Positions 30,231 through 38,950 of a stretch of 51,846 nucleotides of DNA are shown one piece after another (positions within the stretch are counted from its first letter, which is position 1; every line of letters begins with the position of its first letter). The notes under the pieces were generated by a model, which searched no databases, was not told where the DNA came from, and worked only from the letters and a program-made list of their open reading frames with translations. Source of the DNA: a virus. The stretch is from positions 1 to 51,846 of the IMG/VR virus record IMGVR_UViG_3300017963_000334. One strand, 5' to 3'. Made by a program: the position numbers and the translations under genes.

Positions 30231-30934
30231 GCTGCTCTCCTTTTTCTGAATCGAGATTTGTGGTATCGTTCTTTCGTGCCGCAAGGCATGATTTCGTGAT
30301 AAGGAATGCCGTCCAGGATGAGTGCCGCGGATAGAATTGGTCGTTCCTTGCAGTGTTTCCCGTAAGCAAATTGCCAGGCATCCACATCAATCCCGCACCC
30401 TACGTCGATTGAAAATATTCGCTCGCGAGGATTCGCTCGCCACTTGATTCCTGCTCGTGCATGACAATGCCCCATCACTGCTGGCATGAGCATCTTCCCG
30501 GCCAAGTTCCACGCTGGATGGATACCACCTTGGTCTGTGCCATGGCAGAAGTAGGCTCCATCAAGAACATGCTCATATTTCCACAGCCAACCTTTGGTTT
30601 CCCAGGTTTCATTGAAATTGCGAATGTAAACGGCTGGAATATTGGATTTTTCAGCTAGCCTCAATACCCTATCATCGTGGTTTCCAATGCATACATATGC
30701 TTTGGGAAACGCTTCGTACCACGTCTTAAGGCATGACTTGGCTAGTGTGTATTCGTCAGTCGCTCCAGGGCAATTGGGGTTCTTGACGTGAAAGCTGATT
30801 GCATGATGATCTACCACATCACCGATGAAAACGACTTTATTGCAAACCCACTCCTCATACAAATCACGGCAGAATGATAGGTACCCCGGGTGCGCAACTG
30901 GTGCGTGTATGTCTCCAATTACCAGTATTCTCAT
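30227..30934 (-). CDS. Calcineurin-like metallophosphatase
   Basis: A 235-residue enzyme with the full set of metallophosphoesterase motifs: GDIH (residues 7-10), GDVVDHH, GNHD and GHCHA, which hold two metal ions. The C-terminus is basic (KSRFRKRRAA), unusual for the family, and suggests nucleic-acid or membrane contact. Possible substrates are nucleotides, phosphorylated nucleic-acid ends or proteins. The AGGGGCAAAT site precedes ATG. It lies between RusA and the dATP/dGTP-type gene in the replication operon. Confidence 0.85.
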   Translation of the reverse strand: MRILVIGDIHAPVAHPGYLSFCRDLYEEWVCNKVVFIGDVVDHHAISFHVKNPNCPGATDEYTLAKSCLKTWYEAFPKAYVCIGNHDDRVLRLAEKSNIPAVYIRNFNETWETKGWLWKYEHVLDGAYFCHGTDQGGIHPAWNLAGKMLMPAVMGHCHARAGIKWRANPRERIFSIDVGCGIDVDAWQFAYGKHCKERPILSAALILDGIPYHEIMPCGTKERYHKSRFRKRRAA

Positions 30935-30945
30935 ATTTGCCCCTA

Positions 30946-31332
30946 CTACTTGAGCCTCGTCACAGTTAGTACGACTCTTGGATTGTCTCGGTCGACACGA
31001 AAACTAGGCGGCAATTTACGCATATGCTCCGAGTCGTCATCTTCCACGAGCCCGGCATCTACGATACCATCGTAAGCTGGCTTGATTGATACCATGGCAT
31101 TCTCATCATCATGCCGTCCCCTGCGCTTGTAATAGAAAGCTGATGCCACTTCGACTTTCAGCCAAGGTGCTGATTCAATTTCCTCTGCCTCCATGGCTTC
31201 TTTCGCTAGCCGGCGGAACTTCGCCGTCGCTGAAGCCTTGGCAAATCGGCCGCGAATAGTTGCCTGCGCCACATTGGGCGATAGCACCCGGGGCGGTAAG
31301 GGCAGCACAATTATTGCTGATTCGGCGTGCAT
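30946..31332 (-). CDS. rusA: RusA-family Holliday junction resolvase
   Basis: A 128-residue protein with the RusA signature in order: a basic N-terminal region, then HDDENAMVSIKPAYDGI (D75, D76, N78, K84, D88) and VDAGLVEDDDSEHMRKLP (D92, D98-D100). These acidic and lysine residues bind metal and catalyse symmetric junction cleavage. It overlaps the upstream PrimPol-helicase gene by 22 bases. In phages RusA debranches replication or recombination intermediates before packaging. Confidence 0.85.
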   Translation of the reverse strand: MHAESAIIVLPLPPRVLSPNVAQATIRGRFAKASATAKFRRLAKEAMEAEEIESAPWLKVEVASAFYYKRRGRHDDENAMVSIKPAYDGIVDAGLVEDDDSEHMRKLPPSFRVDRDNPRVVLTVTRLK

Positions 31333-33596
31333 TCCGCTTGCTTTCGATGGAGGATGTAATGCCGCCGCGACCAGAAGCGCGTAGTCTTGCCGTCCGGCTT
31401 ACGAAAGAGGTCTTCTGCCTCAAGTAAATCAGCAAGGAGAGCGTCGCGCCCTCGCCCATTAAGCCATCGACTCTTGCGCGTTAGTTCCCGTTTTACACAT
31501 CCCCTCTGTCCGGCTTGGTCAACTACATCCAGGAGCCGCCGCTTGTGACGTTCGATTTCGCTCTCGGTAATATCACCAGCATGCAGGGAGAAGTCTCGTA
31601 AGAGGAACCTCATCAAGCGACAGGCGAAATCCGCATGGGCGAATGTAATAATTGGGTTATCGGGATTGTCACTGACTGCCAATATTAGCGCAATCTTCCT
31701 GGCGTTCTCCTCGCCCTTCGCCCAAAGGCATTTTAATTCCGGATTATCACGACCGTACGCAATGCAATCGTTATCGAAAACGATGAATCGTTGTTTCGCT
31801 TCGGTATCCACAGAAACAACGAGTTGAATGGGGTCTGCCGCTTGGTACTGCCCGGCTACATCGTAATTCAATAATGTACCAACTGTGTGTCCCCCATCAG
31901 GTTCGATGATACGCTGCCGCCAAGCTCGCACCTGAGTCACGAGAGATTCCGGTATGGTTTCTTCTTCTGTTTGAGGATCACGCGATTTAACGGGGTCAGA
32001 ACCAGCATAGAATACAAGGCATCGCGAAAGCCACCCATCCTGTAACTCCTCAGGCGAGAGCCCCTCATGGAAGCGCCCCGGAGACGAGAAGCCGTAAATG
32101 CAACAACAAGGTTGTATAAGCTTCCTCTGGGTATCGCCATCCTTGTACTCACGACCCTTGTATACAGATTTGGCAGACGAGTACAACTTCATTAGTGTAT
32201 AAACTGTTCGGGCGGTATGGTTAGCTCCCGGATTTTTGAGGGCATTCAAGAAATGCCCTAATTCATCCCAGAGAAATAGAGTAGCGGGGTGCCTCTCAAG
32301 CCGCGATTCGATTGCCACATCGCTAGCAAGATCATCCCCCCCCAGAAGATCGCTACACCCAGCTCGCTCGCAAAGCCTACGAATCTGATAGGGGGCATGA
32401 TCCTTCCCCCATGAACTGCCGGCAATTCCCATGCAATAGAGGTTGGTACGCAACCGGCCCGCGCGGACCTTGCGTCCATAAAGCGCCCCGAGAAATGCCA
32501 AGGAACACCCAAGAGTAAGGAGTGGCTGAGGTTTCAGTGCCGTGCGATTGATCCAGGAACACAATTCCCCCAGTAAACCAGTAGGCTGGGTAAGAAAAGC
32601 CAACTCGCGTTGCCGCTCCTCGGGGTCCTCCTGCTCCTCTTCTTCCTCCTCCACGAAAGGCCGCTCAACTACGGGCTTGATAAGCTTAGCCTCCTCGACG
32701 GCAATTAACTTCTGAATTGCTTCAGGCGTATAAAGGCACGGCTGCTCAGTATACTCCTGGCTGTCCAGGAGCCACCCCACTGGCTTGTCGGAATTGAACT
32801 TTTGAGCTTCGCTGATTTTGCGTCGGAAGTCCTTGAGTTCCCTTGGGTCATCCAAGTCCCACGGCGGATCGCATCTCGGATTGAATTCGTGTGCAAGCAA
32901 ATCGAACGCCTGCGCTTCCGATAGAGCGAATCCACGCACCATGAAGTCTGCCGCTCGCAGGAGCTTATCATGCCCTCCACACCCCTGGACGGCAGGATCG
33001 CACGTTGCAAGGTAGGCACTAGCCCGACGGAGAACGTCGCTGTCCACAACATGAGTGGAGGGTAAGACTAATGGCGGGGGAGGGGAGGATTTTGCTTTCC
33101 CCTGCGGACGCAGGCAATCCGGGTACTCCGCTAGCTCGCATTCCCAGGGGGCACGTTCCTGAATCCACTCGTATCGGCCTCCGTTGGGATGAATCGACGG
33201 CGTGAGCACCACGTAATATCCGGTTGACCGAATATCAACGCCCGGCAGAAAGTTATTCTTATTGGCAGGCGGAGTATTAGTCCGGAAGAACAGATGCGCC
33301 CCGCCGCGGGGGGTAAGCTGCTTGACGGTCTCCGGTAAATTGTATTTCGAGAGGGAATCCCAGCCATTTGCCCTGTCGGATACATCAATGTCCACGACAT
33401 GAATACCGCTCGGTTCCCCGCAGGCCACGGCGATATTTGCGTCGGGCATGCGTCCCCACCAGTCGCGGATCAGGTATTCATTCTTTGTCGCATCCTTGAC
33501 GCCATGCTGCGTTGCTGGAGTCTTCTGCCCCGGGGAACACGGGAAGATTGCCCAGCCTAATTGCGCGTATTTCAACGCCCATTCGAGATGGTTCAT
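31311..33596 (-). CDS. Bifunctional primase-polymerase / helicase (PrimPol-DUF3987-type)
   Basis: A 761-residue replication protein. Residues 1-165 form an archaeo-eukaryotic-type PrimPol domain: VVDIDVSD (D69, D71 metal ligands), RGGAHLFF and RSTGYYVVLTPS. After a linker with an E-rich stretch (EEEEEEQEDPEERQR), the C-terminal ATPase has a P-loop variant GIAGSSWGKD with aspartate instead of serine or threonine, and the Walker B region TLFLWDELGHF. This primase-helicase arrangement serves as the phage's replication initiator and fork enzyme. The start has an ATGA overlap with the SF2 helicase gene. No separate DNA polymerase is present in the window. Confidence 0.85.
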   Translation of the reverse strand: MNHLEWALKYAQLGWAIFPCSPGQKTPATQHGVKDATKNEYLIRDWWGRMPDANIAVACGEPSGIHVVDIDVSDRANGWDSLSKYNLPETVKQLTPRGGAHLFFRTNTPPANKNNFLPGVDIRSTGYYVVLTPSIHPNGGRYEWIQERAPWECELAEYPDCLRPQGKAKSSPPPPLVLPSTHVVDSDVLRRASAYLATCDPAVQGCGGHDKLLRAADFMVRGFALSEAQAFDLLAHEFNPRCDPPWDLDDPRELKDFRRKISEAQKFNSDKPVGWLLDSQEYTEQPCLYTPEAIQKLIAVEEAKLIKPVVERPFVEEEEEEQEDPEERQRELAFLTQPTGLLGELCSWINRTALKPQPLLTLGCSLAFLGALYGRKVRAGRLRTNLYCMGIAGSSWGKDHAPYQIRRLCERAGCSDLLGGDDLASDVAIESRLERHPATLFLWDELGHFLNALKNPGANHTARTVYTLMKLYSSAKSVYKGREYKDGDTQRKLIQPCCCIYGFSSPGRFHEGLSPEELQDGWLSRCLVFYAGSDPVKSRDPQTEEETIPESLVTQVRAWRQRIIEPDGGHTVGTLLNYDVAGQYQAADPIQLVVSVDTEAKQRFIVFDNDCIAYGRDNPELKCLWAKGEENARKIALILAVSDNPDNPIITFAHADFACRLMRFLLRDFSLHAGDITESEIERHKRRLLDVVDQAGQRGCVKRELTRKSRWLNGRGRDALLADLLEAEDLFRKPDGKTTRFWSRRHYILHRKQAECTPNQQ

Positions 33597-35221
33597 GCTG
33601 CTTTCTCAAGCTCCCGATTATAATCAATCACCCTCCAGTATTTTCCGTCGCGTTGCACCGTGATTGTCTTCGTGTATTCCTCTAAAGTGGGAACCGTAAG
33701 GAGATTAGAGAGGGCTTTATCAACGGTAGCCCCTTTCGTAAGGAGTAGACTACAGCGCTTATGCCACCAGCGCTGGGCAATTTCCCCGGCCTTCCCTGGA
33801 TGATCCAGGCATACCCACTCCCGGAAGATACGCAAGCCGCAGCGGTAACGCACCAGGAGGCTATCTGGCTTGCCAGGTTTACAGTGGCGGCTAACCATGA
33901 CGCCATTAACAGCGTGTGTTTCGGGCGCATTTGAAAGGATGGAACGATCGGACGCCTTGTCTCCGTGCATTCGGCGTTCACGTTCCTCCTGTTCGAGCCG
34001 GTCAAATTCCTGCTTGGGAATTTCCCAGCCACACTGCGGACACCGCCTCACTGCGCGAGAAAAAGATTCTCGACACTGGCCACATACAGCAAGAACGGTA
34101 GGCTGGCCGCCAAGGAGATCAATTGGTCCGTGCTCATCAATGCATCCTGCGAAGTCAAGCACCAAACAATCGTGCTTATCTGGGTGCAGCCGCAAGCCAC
34201 GCCCCACCATTTGAGAGAATAGTCCAGGAGAGAGAGTGGGACGCAAGAGCACAATGCAGTCGACACAAGTTGCGTTGAATCCTTCAGTGTAAACGTTGAC
34301 GTTGCATACTGCGTGAAGTCGTCCCGCTTTGAAGTCATTTCCGATTTGCCTCCGAAGTTCGGGTTTGGTTTTGCCGGTGACAGCGGGGGCACAGATACTA
34401 TGACGACGAAGTTCTTGTGACACTGCCTGGCAATGCTCGACATCCACACAAAAGAATACGCTTGACTTCCGTTTTTCGCGATTGATAATGCTGACTGCTT
34501 CGTATACGGCGCGTTGAACCAAGTTGTGTTCGTTAGTAATTTTCGACAACGACGACGTAACATACTCTCCTCCTCTGCGCTTAACTCCGTGTAAGTCCGG
34601 TGCCACTTCTCCCACTTTCGATCGCAGCTCGCACAAGAATCCGTCCCGAATGAGGTCGGTAACTGCGGCTTCATAACACACCTCTTGAAGCAAGTGATCC
34701 TTATGGCAGATGGGGCCCGTGCTCATCCGGAAGGGAGTTGCAGTCCAGCCTATGACGCGGAGTTGTTCATTCCAGCGTCGACAGCCCTTCAGGAAGGTGA
34801 GATATTTCCCTTCGCCGCTATGCGGAATACGGTGAGCCTCATCGACCATGATAACATCGAACGGTGCGAAGTCCCCTGATCGTTTGTAGATCGAGTCGAT
34901 CGAAGCAAAAAGAATGGAAGCATCCCAATCCTTTCGCTTCAGGCCGGCAGAGAAGATCCCAATGTCATTCGCGAGCCTAAAGCCCTCGCGATGCTGCACC
35001 TCCATGAACTCGTCGAAGTTTTGCTGAACTAGCTCCTTCCGATGCGCCAAGACTACACACCGAAACCCCCGGGTCTTGGCCTTCCAACCTTGAATTGCCC
35101 AGGCGATCATTAACGACTTGCCGCCCCCCGTCGGTACGACGACGCACGGATTGGTATCCTTAGTGCAAATATGCCTATGCAAGGCAGAAAGACCTTCAGC
35201 CTGGTAGGGTCTGGGATTCAT
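33593..35221 (-). CDS. SF2 DEAH-box helicase
   Basis: A 542-residue superfamily 2 helicase. Motif I is PTGGGKS (residues 30-36), motif II DEAH (127-130), motif III TATP, and motif VI MVGRGLRLH in the second RecA-like domain. The arrangement resembles the type III restriction and RecG/RadD-like group. A zinc ribbon (CGQC, CPQC) lies after motif VI. The start has an ATGA overlap with the RGLC protein B gene. It probably unwinds recombination or replication intermediates with RusA and the Cas4-like nuclease. The operon has no restriction subunit next to it, so a restriction role is unlikely. Confidence 0.9.
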   Translation of the reverse strand: MNPRPYQAEGLSALHRHICTKDTNPCVVVPTGGGKSLMIAWAIQGWKAKTRGFRCVVLAHRKELVQQNFDEFMEVQHREGFRLANDIGIFSAGLKRKDWDASILFASIDSIYKRSGDFAPFDVIMVDEAHRIPHSGEGKYLTFLKGCRRWNEQLRVIGWTATPFRMSTGPICHKDHLLQEVCYEAAVTDLIRDGFLCELRSKVGEVAPDLHGVKRRGGEYVTSSLSKITNEHNLVQRAVYEAVSIINREKRKSSVFFCVDVEHCQAVSQELRRHSICAPAVTGKTKPELRRQIGNDFKAGRLHAVCNVNVYTEGFNATCVDCIVLLRPTLSPGLFSQMVGRGLRLHPDKHDCLVLDFAGCIDEHGPIDLLGGQPTVLAVCGQCRESFSRAVRRCPQCGWEIPKQEFDRLEQEERERRMHGDKASDRSILSNAPETHAVNGVMVSRHCKPGKPDSLLVRYRCGLRIFREWVCLDHPGKAGEIAQRWWHKRCSLLLTKGATVDKALSNLLTVPTLEEYTKTITVQRDGKYWRVIDYNRELEKAA

Positions 35222-35631
35222 TTGAGTGAAATATCCGGGCCGCGTCTGTAGATTTCGATTCCCAATTCTTGGAAGATTTCTCGACGCAACTTCGCATCGC
35301 GAGAGGACAATACGCTGGATCGGTATCCCAGCTCGCGATTGATCGCAACCGCCGAGGGGTAGATGCCGTGCTCGTGTAAGCTCACAATGGTTGCACGCAG
35401 CCTCGCAGCATGCGCCTTACCTCCGTATTCTTTGAATCGGCGAGGCTGAGCAAGGCCATGGTGTTCCAGGTTTTCCCACGTTTCGATCCCTTGCTGGATT
35501 AGATACCGCGCTCGCTGGTAGTGATGGAGACACAGGCCACGAGCATGCGGGGAAGTGGAGCAATCACGTATAAGGCAGCGATTCCTCGGTGAGGATTGCG
35601 CCGGCAGGAACTTGAACAGGGGTGCTCTCAC
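35218..35631 (-). CDS. RGLC-type zinc-knuckle protein B
   Basis: A 137-residue basic protein. Residues 19-60 repeat the arrangement of the 101-aa rightward protein: C-x4-C-x7-RGLC-x2-HY, then an alpha helix with I..G..TW..L...GLA. The C-terminal half (RDAKLRREIFQELGIEIY) is helical and basic, absent from the 101-aa form. It is coupled to the helicase and nuclease genes on each side (ATGA overlaps). A zinc-dependent nucleic-acid-binding role within replication is plausible. Two copies in opposite operons suggest shared targets. Confidence 0.7.
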   Translation of the reverse strand: MRAPLFKFLPAQSSPRNRCLIRDCSTSPHARGLCLHHYQRARYLIQQGIETWENLEHHGLAQPRRFKEYGGKAHAARLRATIVSLHEHGIYPSAVAINRELGYRSSVLSSRDAKLRREIFQELGIEIYRRGPDISLK

Positions 35632-36953
35632 GGATGGTGCTGCTCTCGTATTTCCGCTTGCTTAGTCTGGAGATCCACGAATAAGGCCCGGCCGTGATGG
35701 TACTCAGCCACGCTGTACTCCGGTTGGTTCGAAACTGCAATTGGTTTTTGTTCGCTAAACTCCTCCGCAAAAACCTCGCGCCAAGCAGCGGCTATTTCGT
35801 CGTAGTTTGCCCTACCTTGCCACACCAAGCGAACATCAGAGTGGGAGTACACTGCTGAAATCATATCCGGCTCACACTGGACAGCCGCCCCGAAAGTTTT
35901 CTTGAGCGATTGCAACAGCGAATTATCAAGCATCACCAGGGGAAGGCGCCGTAATTCCTCAGTCGTGTAGGCACCGTCTTCTTGACCATGCGCCCAAGCT
36001 CCGCCGGTATTATCCTCGAAGTCGATAACGGTACGTCCTTTCGGGTCCTGGTACGACGTTACTGGATGAGCATTCACAATCAGGTCGGGTACGACTAGAT
36101 GACATTCGCAAGCTCGCTCCTGCTCCTTGAGGCTTAGCCCCTTTTGGTGCAGTTCACATCGCCAGTGAGCGTTGCCGTCCAGGGTGGGGGTGGCATGGCA
36201 GCATTGTCGGCAGGATATGAATGGAATTGGCAATGCGGATTGCGCGAGACCGTGGCAAAGTTCTCTGGCGTCACAGAGCTTACATTGCCAGAAATCCGGC
36301 CGTTCCGAAGTCCGTGGAGGCGGTACCGTGGCGAAGATTATCTGTTCAGCACGCCTCAACAGCACCTCGGCTTCAGTTTTATCGTATCGGATACGCTCCG
36401 TATAGATTTCTTCCGTGTCCTTGTTCACGGCGACGTAGAGCGCCCTCTTCATTCCAGTGAGGTGCATATACATCATCATCTGGATGTAATGCTCAGGCTT
36501 TGCCTCCCAGACTCCCACCTTCTGGAGCTTCCGCCACGACTTTGCGTTGTGTGTCTTAATTTCGAGCACATGCCAAGTCTTTGGAGCCTCGGGCACTCCG
36601 AGCACAGCGCCGTCTAACCGCCCAGACAAATGCCCACCGAGAGCGACCACCCTGAATTGCTTGCCCGTTGCCTCATCAACCTCATGTACCTCACAGCCGA
36701 TTGCGCGTAAATCCGCTATCACACGAGGCTCCTCTAGGTTTCCGCGATCAAACAAGCGATACATGCGTCCTGGAAATTCAGCACGAGTGCAATGGCGAAA
36801 TTCATACCAGAGCGCCCGGTCGCATTTACCAAGACGTGAAGCGCCAAGGGTGTTGACATTCCAGCTTTTGGCCACTCCCTCCCGTCGCCAATGTTCGTAG
36901 ATTGCCAGAGTGGTCTTGGAGTCCTGCGGTAAGGCTTCTTTCAGGTTGGTCAT
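35628..36953 (-). CDS. Cas4-like PD-(D/E)XK nuclease with Fe-S-type cysteines
   Basis: A 441-residue nuclease. The catalytic core has SGRLDGAV (D114), EIK (E131, K133) and a Q (Q159) before MMMYMHLTG. A cysteine at 44 (LGKCDRALWYE) and C224-x2-C227-x5-C233 have the Cas4/AddB spacing for an iron-sulfur cluster. A second Cys-rich stretch (CRQCCH, CELH, CECH, about 248-285) is extra and could bind zinc. It is longer than typical single-domain Cas4. The extra C-terminal part is beta-rich. It acts near helicase, Sak4 and DUF669 genes, suggesting end resection in phage recombination. No CRISPR is present. Confidence 0.8.
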   Translation of the reverse strand: MTNLKEALPQDSKTTLAIYEHWRREGVAKSWNVNTLGASRLGKCDRALWYEFRHCTRAEFPGRMYRLFDRGNLEEPRVIADLRAIGCEVHEVDEATGKQFRVVALGGHLSGRLDGAVLGVPEAPKTWHVLEIKTHNAKSWRKLQKVGVWEAKPEHYIQMMMYMHLTGMKRALYVAVNKDTEEIYTERIRYDKTEAEVLLRRAEQIIFATVPPPRTSERPDFWQCKLCDARELCHGLAQSALPIPFISCRQCCHATPTLDGNAHWRCELHQKGLSLKEQERACECHLVVPDLIVNAHPVTSYQDPKGRTVIDFEDNTGGAWAHGQEDGAYTTEELRRLPLVMLDNSLLQSLKKTFGAAVQCEPDMISAVYSHSDVRLVWQGRANYDEIAAAWREVFAEEFSEQKPIAVSNQPEYSVAEYHHGRALFVDLQTKQAEIREQHHP

Positions 36954-37309
36954 TCAGATTTTCCTACTATATTGACGGGGGCATCGTAAGCCTCAGTAAG
37001 AGCCGCCTGGAGCACATGGCATCCGAACTGAATCTCCTCAGCCCTGACTCGAATGTTTTGCAATACTACCTTCGCTTCCTCGACTGCCTGCTGATAAACC
37101 ATAATCTTCTCCAGGTACCCTATTTCGACTGATTTTGAGGATGCCAGTTGCGCATGTAAGATTGGAAGGAGCGATCGTAAATCAGCTACTTCATTACGGC
37201 TACTACTTAGTTCGTAATGCAATTGCTTCAATTCCTGCCGTAGGAATTTCCGGGCTAGCTGACGCAGAAATTGAGACACGTAGCGGCGCGACTTAGTTAG
37301 AATATTCAT
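36950..37309 (-). CDS. Coiled-coil protein (119 aa)
   Basis: A 119-residue protein with a basic N-terminal segment (TKSRRYVSQFLRQLARKFLR) and a long helix (ELKQLHYELSSSRNEVADLR). It starts at ATG 37309. The upstream frame continuing into the DUF669 gene is antisense-type noise and is excluded. Its end overlaps the nuclease start (ATGA). It could be a partner of the nuclease. Function unknown. Confidence 0.6.
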   Translation of the reverse strand: MNILTKSRRYVSQFLRQLARKFLRQELKQLHYELSSSRNEVADLRSLLPILHAQLASSKSVEIGYLEKIMVYQQAVEEAKVVLQNIRVRAEEIQFGCHVLQAALTEAYDAPVNIVGKSE

Positions 37310-37406
37310 TCCGGTACCCTGAGTGTGATTTATGGCTATATCGCTTAGCCGCAAAGAAGAAGACAGAGCGGCGCCTGCCCCGACGCGCCGCCCTGCCGTG
37401 TGAGAG
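37310..37406. other. Short intergenic region in the replication operon
   Basis: About 97 bases between the DUF669-type and coiled-coil genes, with no clear site or hairpin. It holds the weak ribosome site for the downstream gene. Confidence 0.4.
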
Positions 37407-37937
37407 CTACGCCGCCGACTTGGGTCGATCCCAGGGGGCGACGTACGGCTGCCCAGCAGCCGATTGCGCAGGCTGTTGCTGAGCAGGCTGTTGCGCTGGA
37501 GCTTCCTGCGCAGGCTGTTGCTGCGCAGGCTGTTGCTGAGCCCCCTTGGGAGCCGAGTAAGTCCGCACGACATTCTGCCCTTCCTTGACTTTGACGCGCG
37601 CGACAACCTGCTTCTGAAGCAATTCGTCGGTGTCCTCAACCTTGCCAGCCCTCGCAGCCTGGCAGAGCGCGGAAAACTCCCTGCGACCAATCGCTTCCGC
37701 CTGCGTCGATTGGTTCGCGATGTTGATATTATGCCAAAGTTTCTGGTTGCCGAATTCGCCGCCGAGTACGACGAGTTGAACTGCCAGATAATACCCCGTA
37801 CCTGCTCTGGTCTGTTTCAGTTCTATTTTCTCGACTTCGCAGGGGTAATCCCCAGGCGGGAGTACCGGAAAATCCTTGGCCGGCTCATGCGCTGCCGGAT
37901 CAAAACCTTCCCCGAAAATGCCCCTCAAATCTGCCAT
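37407..37937 (-). CDS. DUF669-type protein with QQPAQ repeat tail
   Basis: A 176-residue protein. Residues 1-125 match DUF669-type phage proteins (FDPAAHEP, LPPGDYPCEVEKIELKQT, GYYLAVQLVVLGGEFGNQKL then WHNINI), small OB-like proteins encoded beside Sak4 ATPases and probably binding single-stranded DNA. The tail (about 130-165) is a Q/P/A repeat (QQPAQ copies) ending in APWDRPKSAA, a likely flexible, partner-binding end. Context (Sak4, nuclease) supports a single-strand binding role in recombination. Ribosome site GAGAGGAGAAGAGGTAA. Confidence 0.75.
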   Translation of the reverse strand: MADLRGIFGEGFDPAAHEPAKDFPVLPPGDYPCEVEKIELKQTRAGTGYYLAVQLVVLGGEFGNQKLWHNINIANQSTQAEAIGRREFSALCQAARAGKVEDTDELLQKQVVARVKVKEGQNVVRTYSAPKGAQQQPAQQQPAQEAPAQQPAQQQPAQSAAGQPYVAPWDRPKSAA

Positions 37938-37959
37938 TTACCTCTTCTCCTCTCTTCTG

Positions 37960-38742
37960 TTAGGAACTCATTGCCTGACTTACAGCACCCATAAACGCTT
38001 CCCATGACAGCGGTAGCTCGTAGGGCAAACGCCCGTATACGCCTCGGCCACCACCTGGATGAGCTGGACGCTTTTGCGTGAAAAGGAATCGCTGCCCCCC
38101 GGAAATATCCATACCGAGATGCTTCTCCTGGCCAAAACCGATATCCTCCTTTTTGACTACGACTTTCGTGTTACAAAATAGAATGCAATCCGCCCAGCGA
38201 TACAAGAGATTCGCCGCCCTCGCATCGAGGTCAAATTGGTACTGATCGTAAGAAGGCCCAGCCGGGTCGTCGAATCGCTTGACCTTGACATGGCCGATGA
38301 CAATCGAAGCCATGTTTCGCTCAGCCCGTAACGAATCAAGCCCCGTTAGGACTGTGCGCCACCAAGTCAATGCTTCCGTATATCCCTTCGCGTAGCCGCC
38401 ACCGACCTTTTCAATCGACGAGGCATTGCCATTCTCCTGACAGGTTTTCTGCCACACGAGTGATTCAAAAGCAGAAGCGCTATCCAAGACGAATGTAGCG
38501 TAGTCATGCTCCTGAGTGTATAGAGACACGATAACATCGAGGGTGTCTTGGTACTGTTGGGCCGGAGGAAATTTCGGAACCGTGAATTCGTCAATCCCCT
38601 CTTCGCCGCGCACCGGAAGGATAACGGGACGATTCGACGAAGCCGCGAAAGTGCTCTTACCAATCTTCTCGACACCCAGTAAGAGTATTCGCGGTGGGCG
38701 CGTAATTGCATCAGTGCGAAGTGACGAAAGATCAAATGCCAT
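37960..38742 (-). CDS. Sak4/RecA-like ATPase (AAA_24-type)
   Basis: A 260-residue ATPase with Walker A GVEKIGKST (23-31) and a Walker B region (YATFVLDSAS, about 78-88). The pattern (NRPVILPVRGEEGIDEF after Walker A, SIVIGHVKVKRF later, FLFTQKRPAHPGGGRG near the end) matches the short RecA-like phage recombinases of the Sak4 group. These promote single-strand annealing with a partner SSB-like protein, here the DUF669-type neighbour. GAGAGGGAAACG precedes ATG. The gene overlaps the upstream 72-aa gene by 11 bases. Confidence 0.85.
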   Translation of the reverse strand: MAFDLSSLRTDAITRPPRILLLGVEKIGKSTFAASSNRPVILPVRGEEGIDEFTVPKFPPAQQYQDTLDVIVSLYTQEHDYATFVLDSASAFESLVWQKTCQENGNASSIEKVGGGYAKGYTEALTWWRTVLTGLDSLRAERNMASIVIGHVKVKRFDDPAGPSYDQYQFDLDARAANLLYRWADCILFCNTKVVVKKEDIGFGQEKHLGMDISGGQRFLFTQKRPAHPGGGRGVYGRLPYELPLSWEAFMGAVSQAMSS

Positions 38743-38950
38743 CGTTTCCCTCTCGGATTTCGATACGAAAAAATTCCTCGTCTGCGTTGTCGGAAATCAT
38801 GGTTGCCACAATGTCCGCAAGCAACGCCTCAAACGATTCGCCTGGACCGCCTTCACCACGTTCCTCAGGCCACCCCGGGAAGGTAATCTCCTCGACCGTA
38901 CCGAGGTCGGCCTCGCCCGTCTCGGTCACTAGAAAGACATGCGGTCTCAT
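38732..38950 (-). CDS. Small acidic protein (72 aa)
   Basis: A 72-residue acidic protein (GTVEEITFPGWPEERGEGGP, then ADIVATMISDNADEEFF). It starts in an ATGA overlap with the single-span membrane protein gene, so it lies at the boundary of the envelope block and the replication block. Function unknown. Confidence 0.6.
   Translation of the reverse strand: MRPHVFLVTETGEADLGTVEEITFPGWPEERGEGGPGESFEALLADIVATMISDNADEEFFRIEIREGNDGI

Noticed and set aside
33593-35221. SF2 helicase as the restriction subunit of a type III or type I system
   Set aside because: No adjacent methylase/specificity subunit and no nuclease domain; the neighbours are replication and recombination genes.
37310-37690. Upstream extension of the 119-aa coiled-coil protein
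   Set aside because: The extension reads antiparallel low-complexity R/S/L sequence overlapping the DUF669 gene; the ATG at 37309 is the sensible start.
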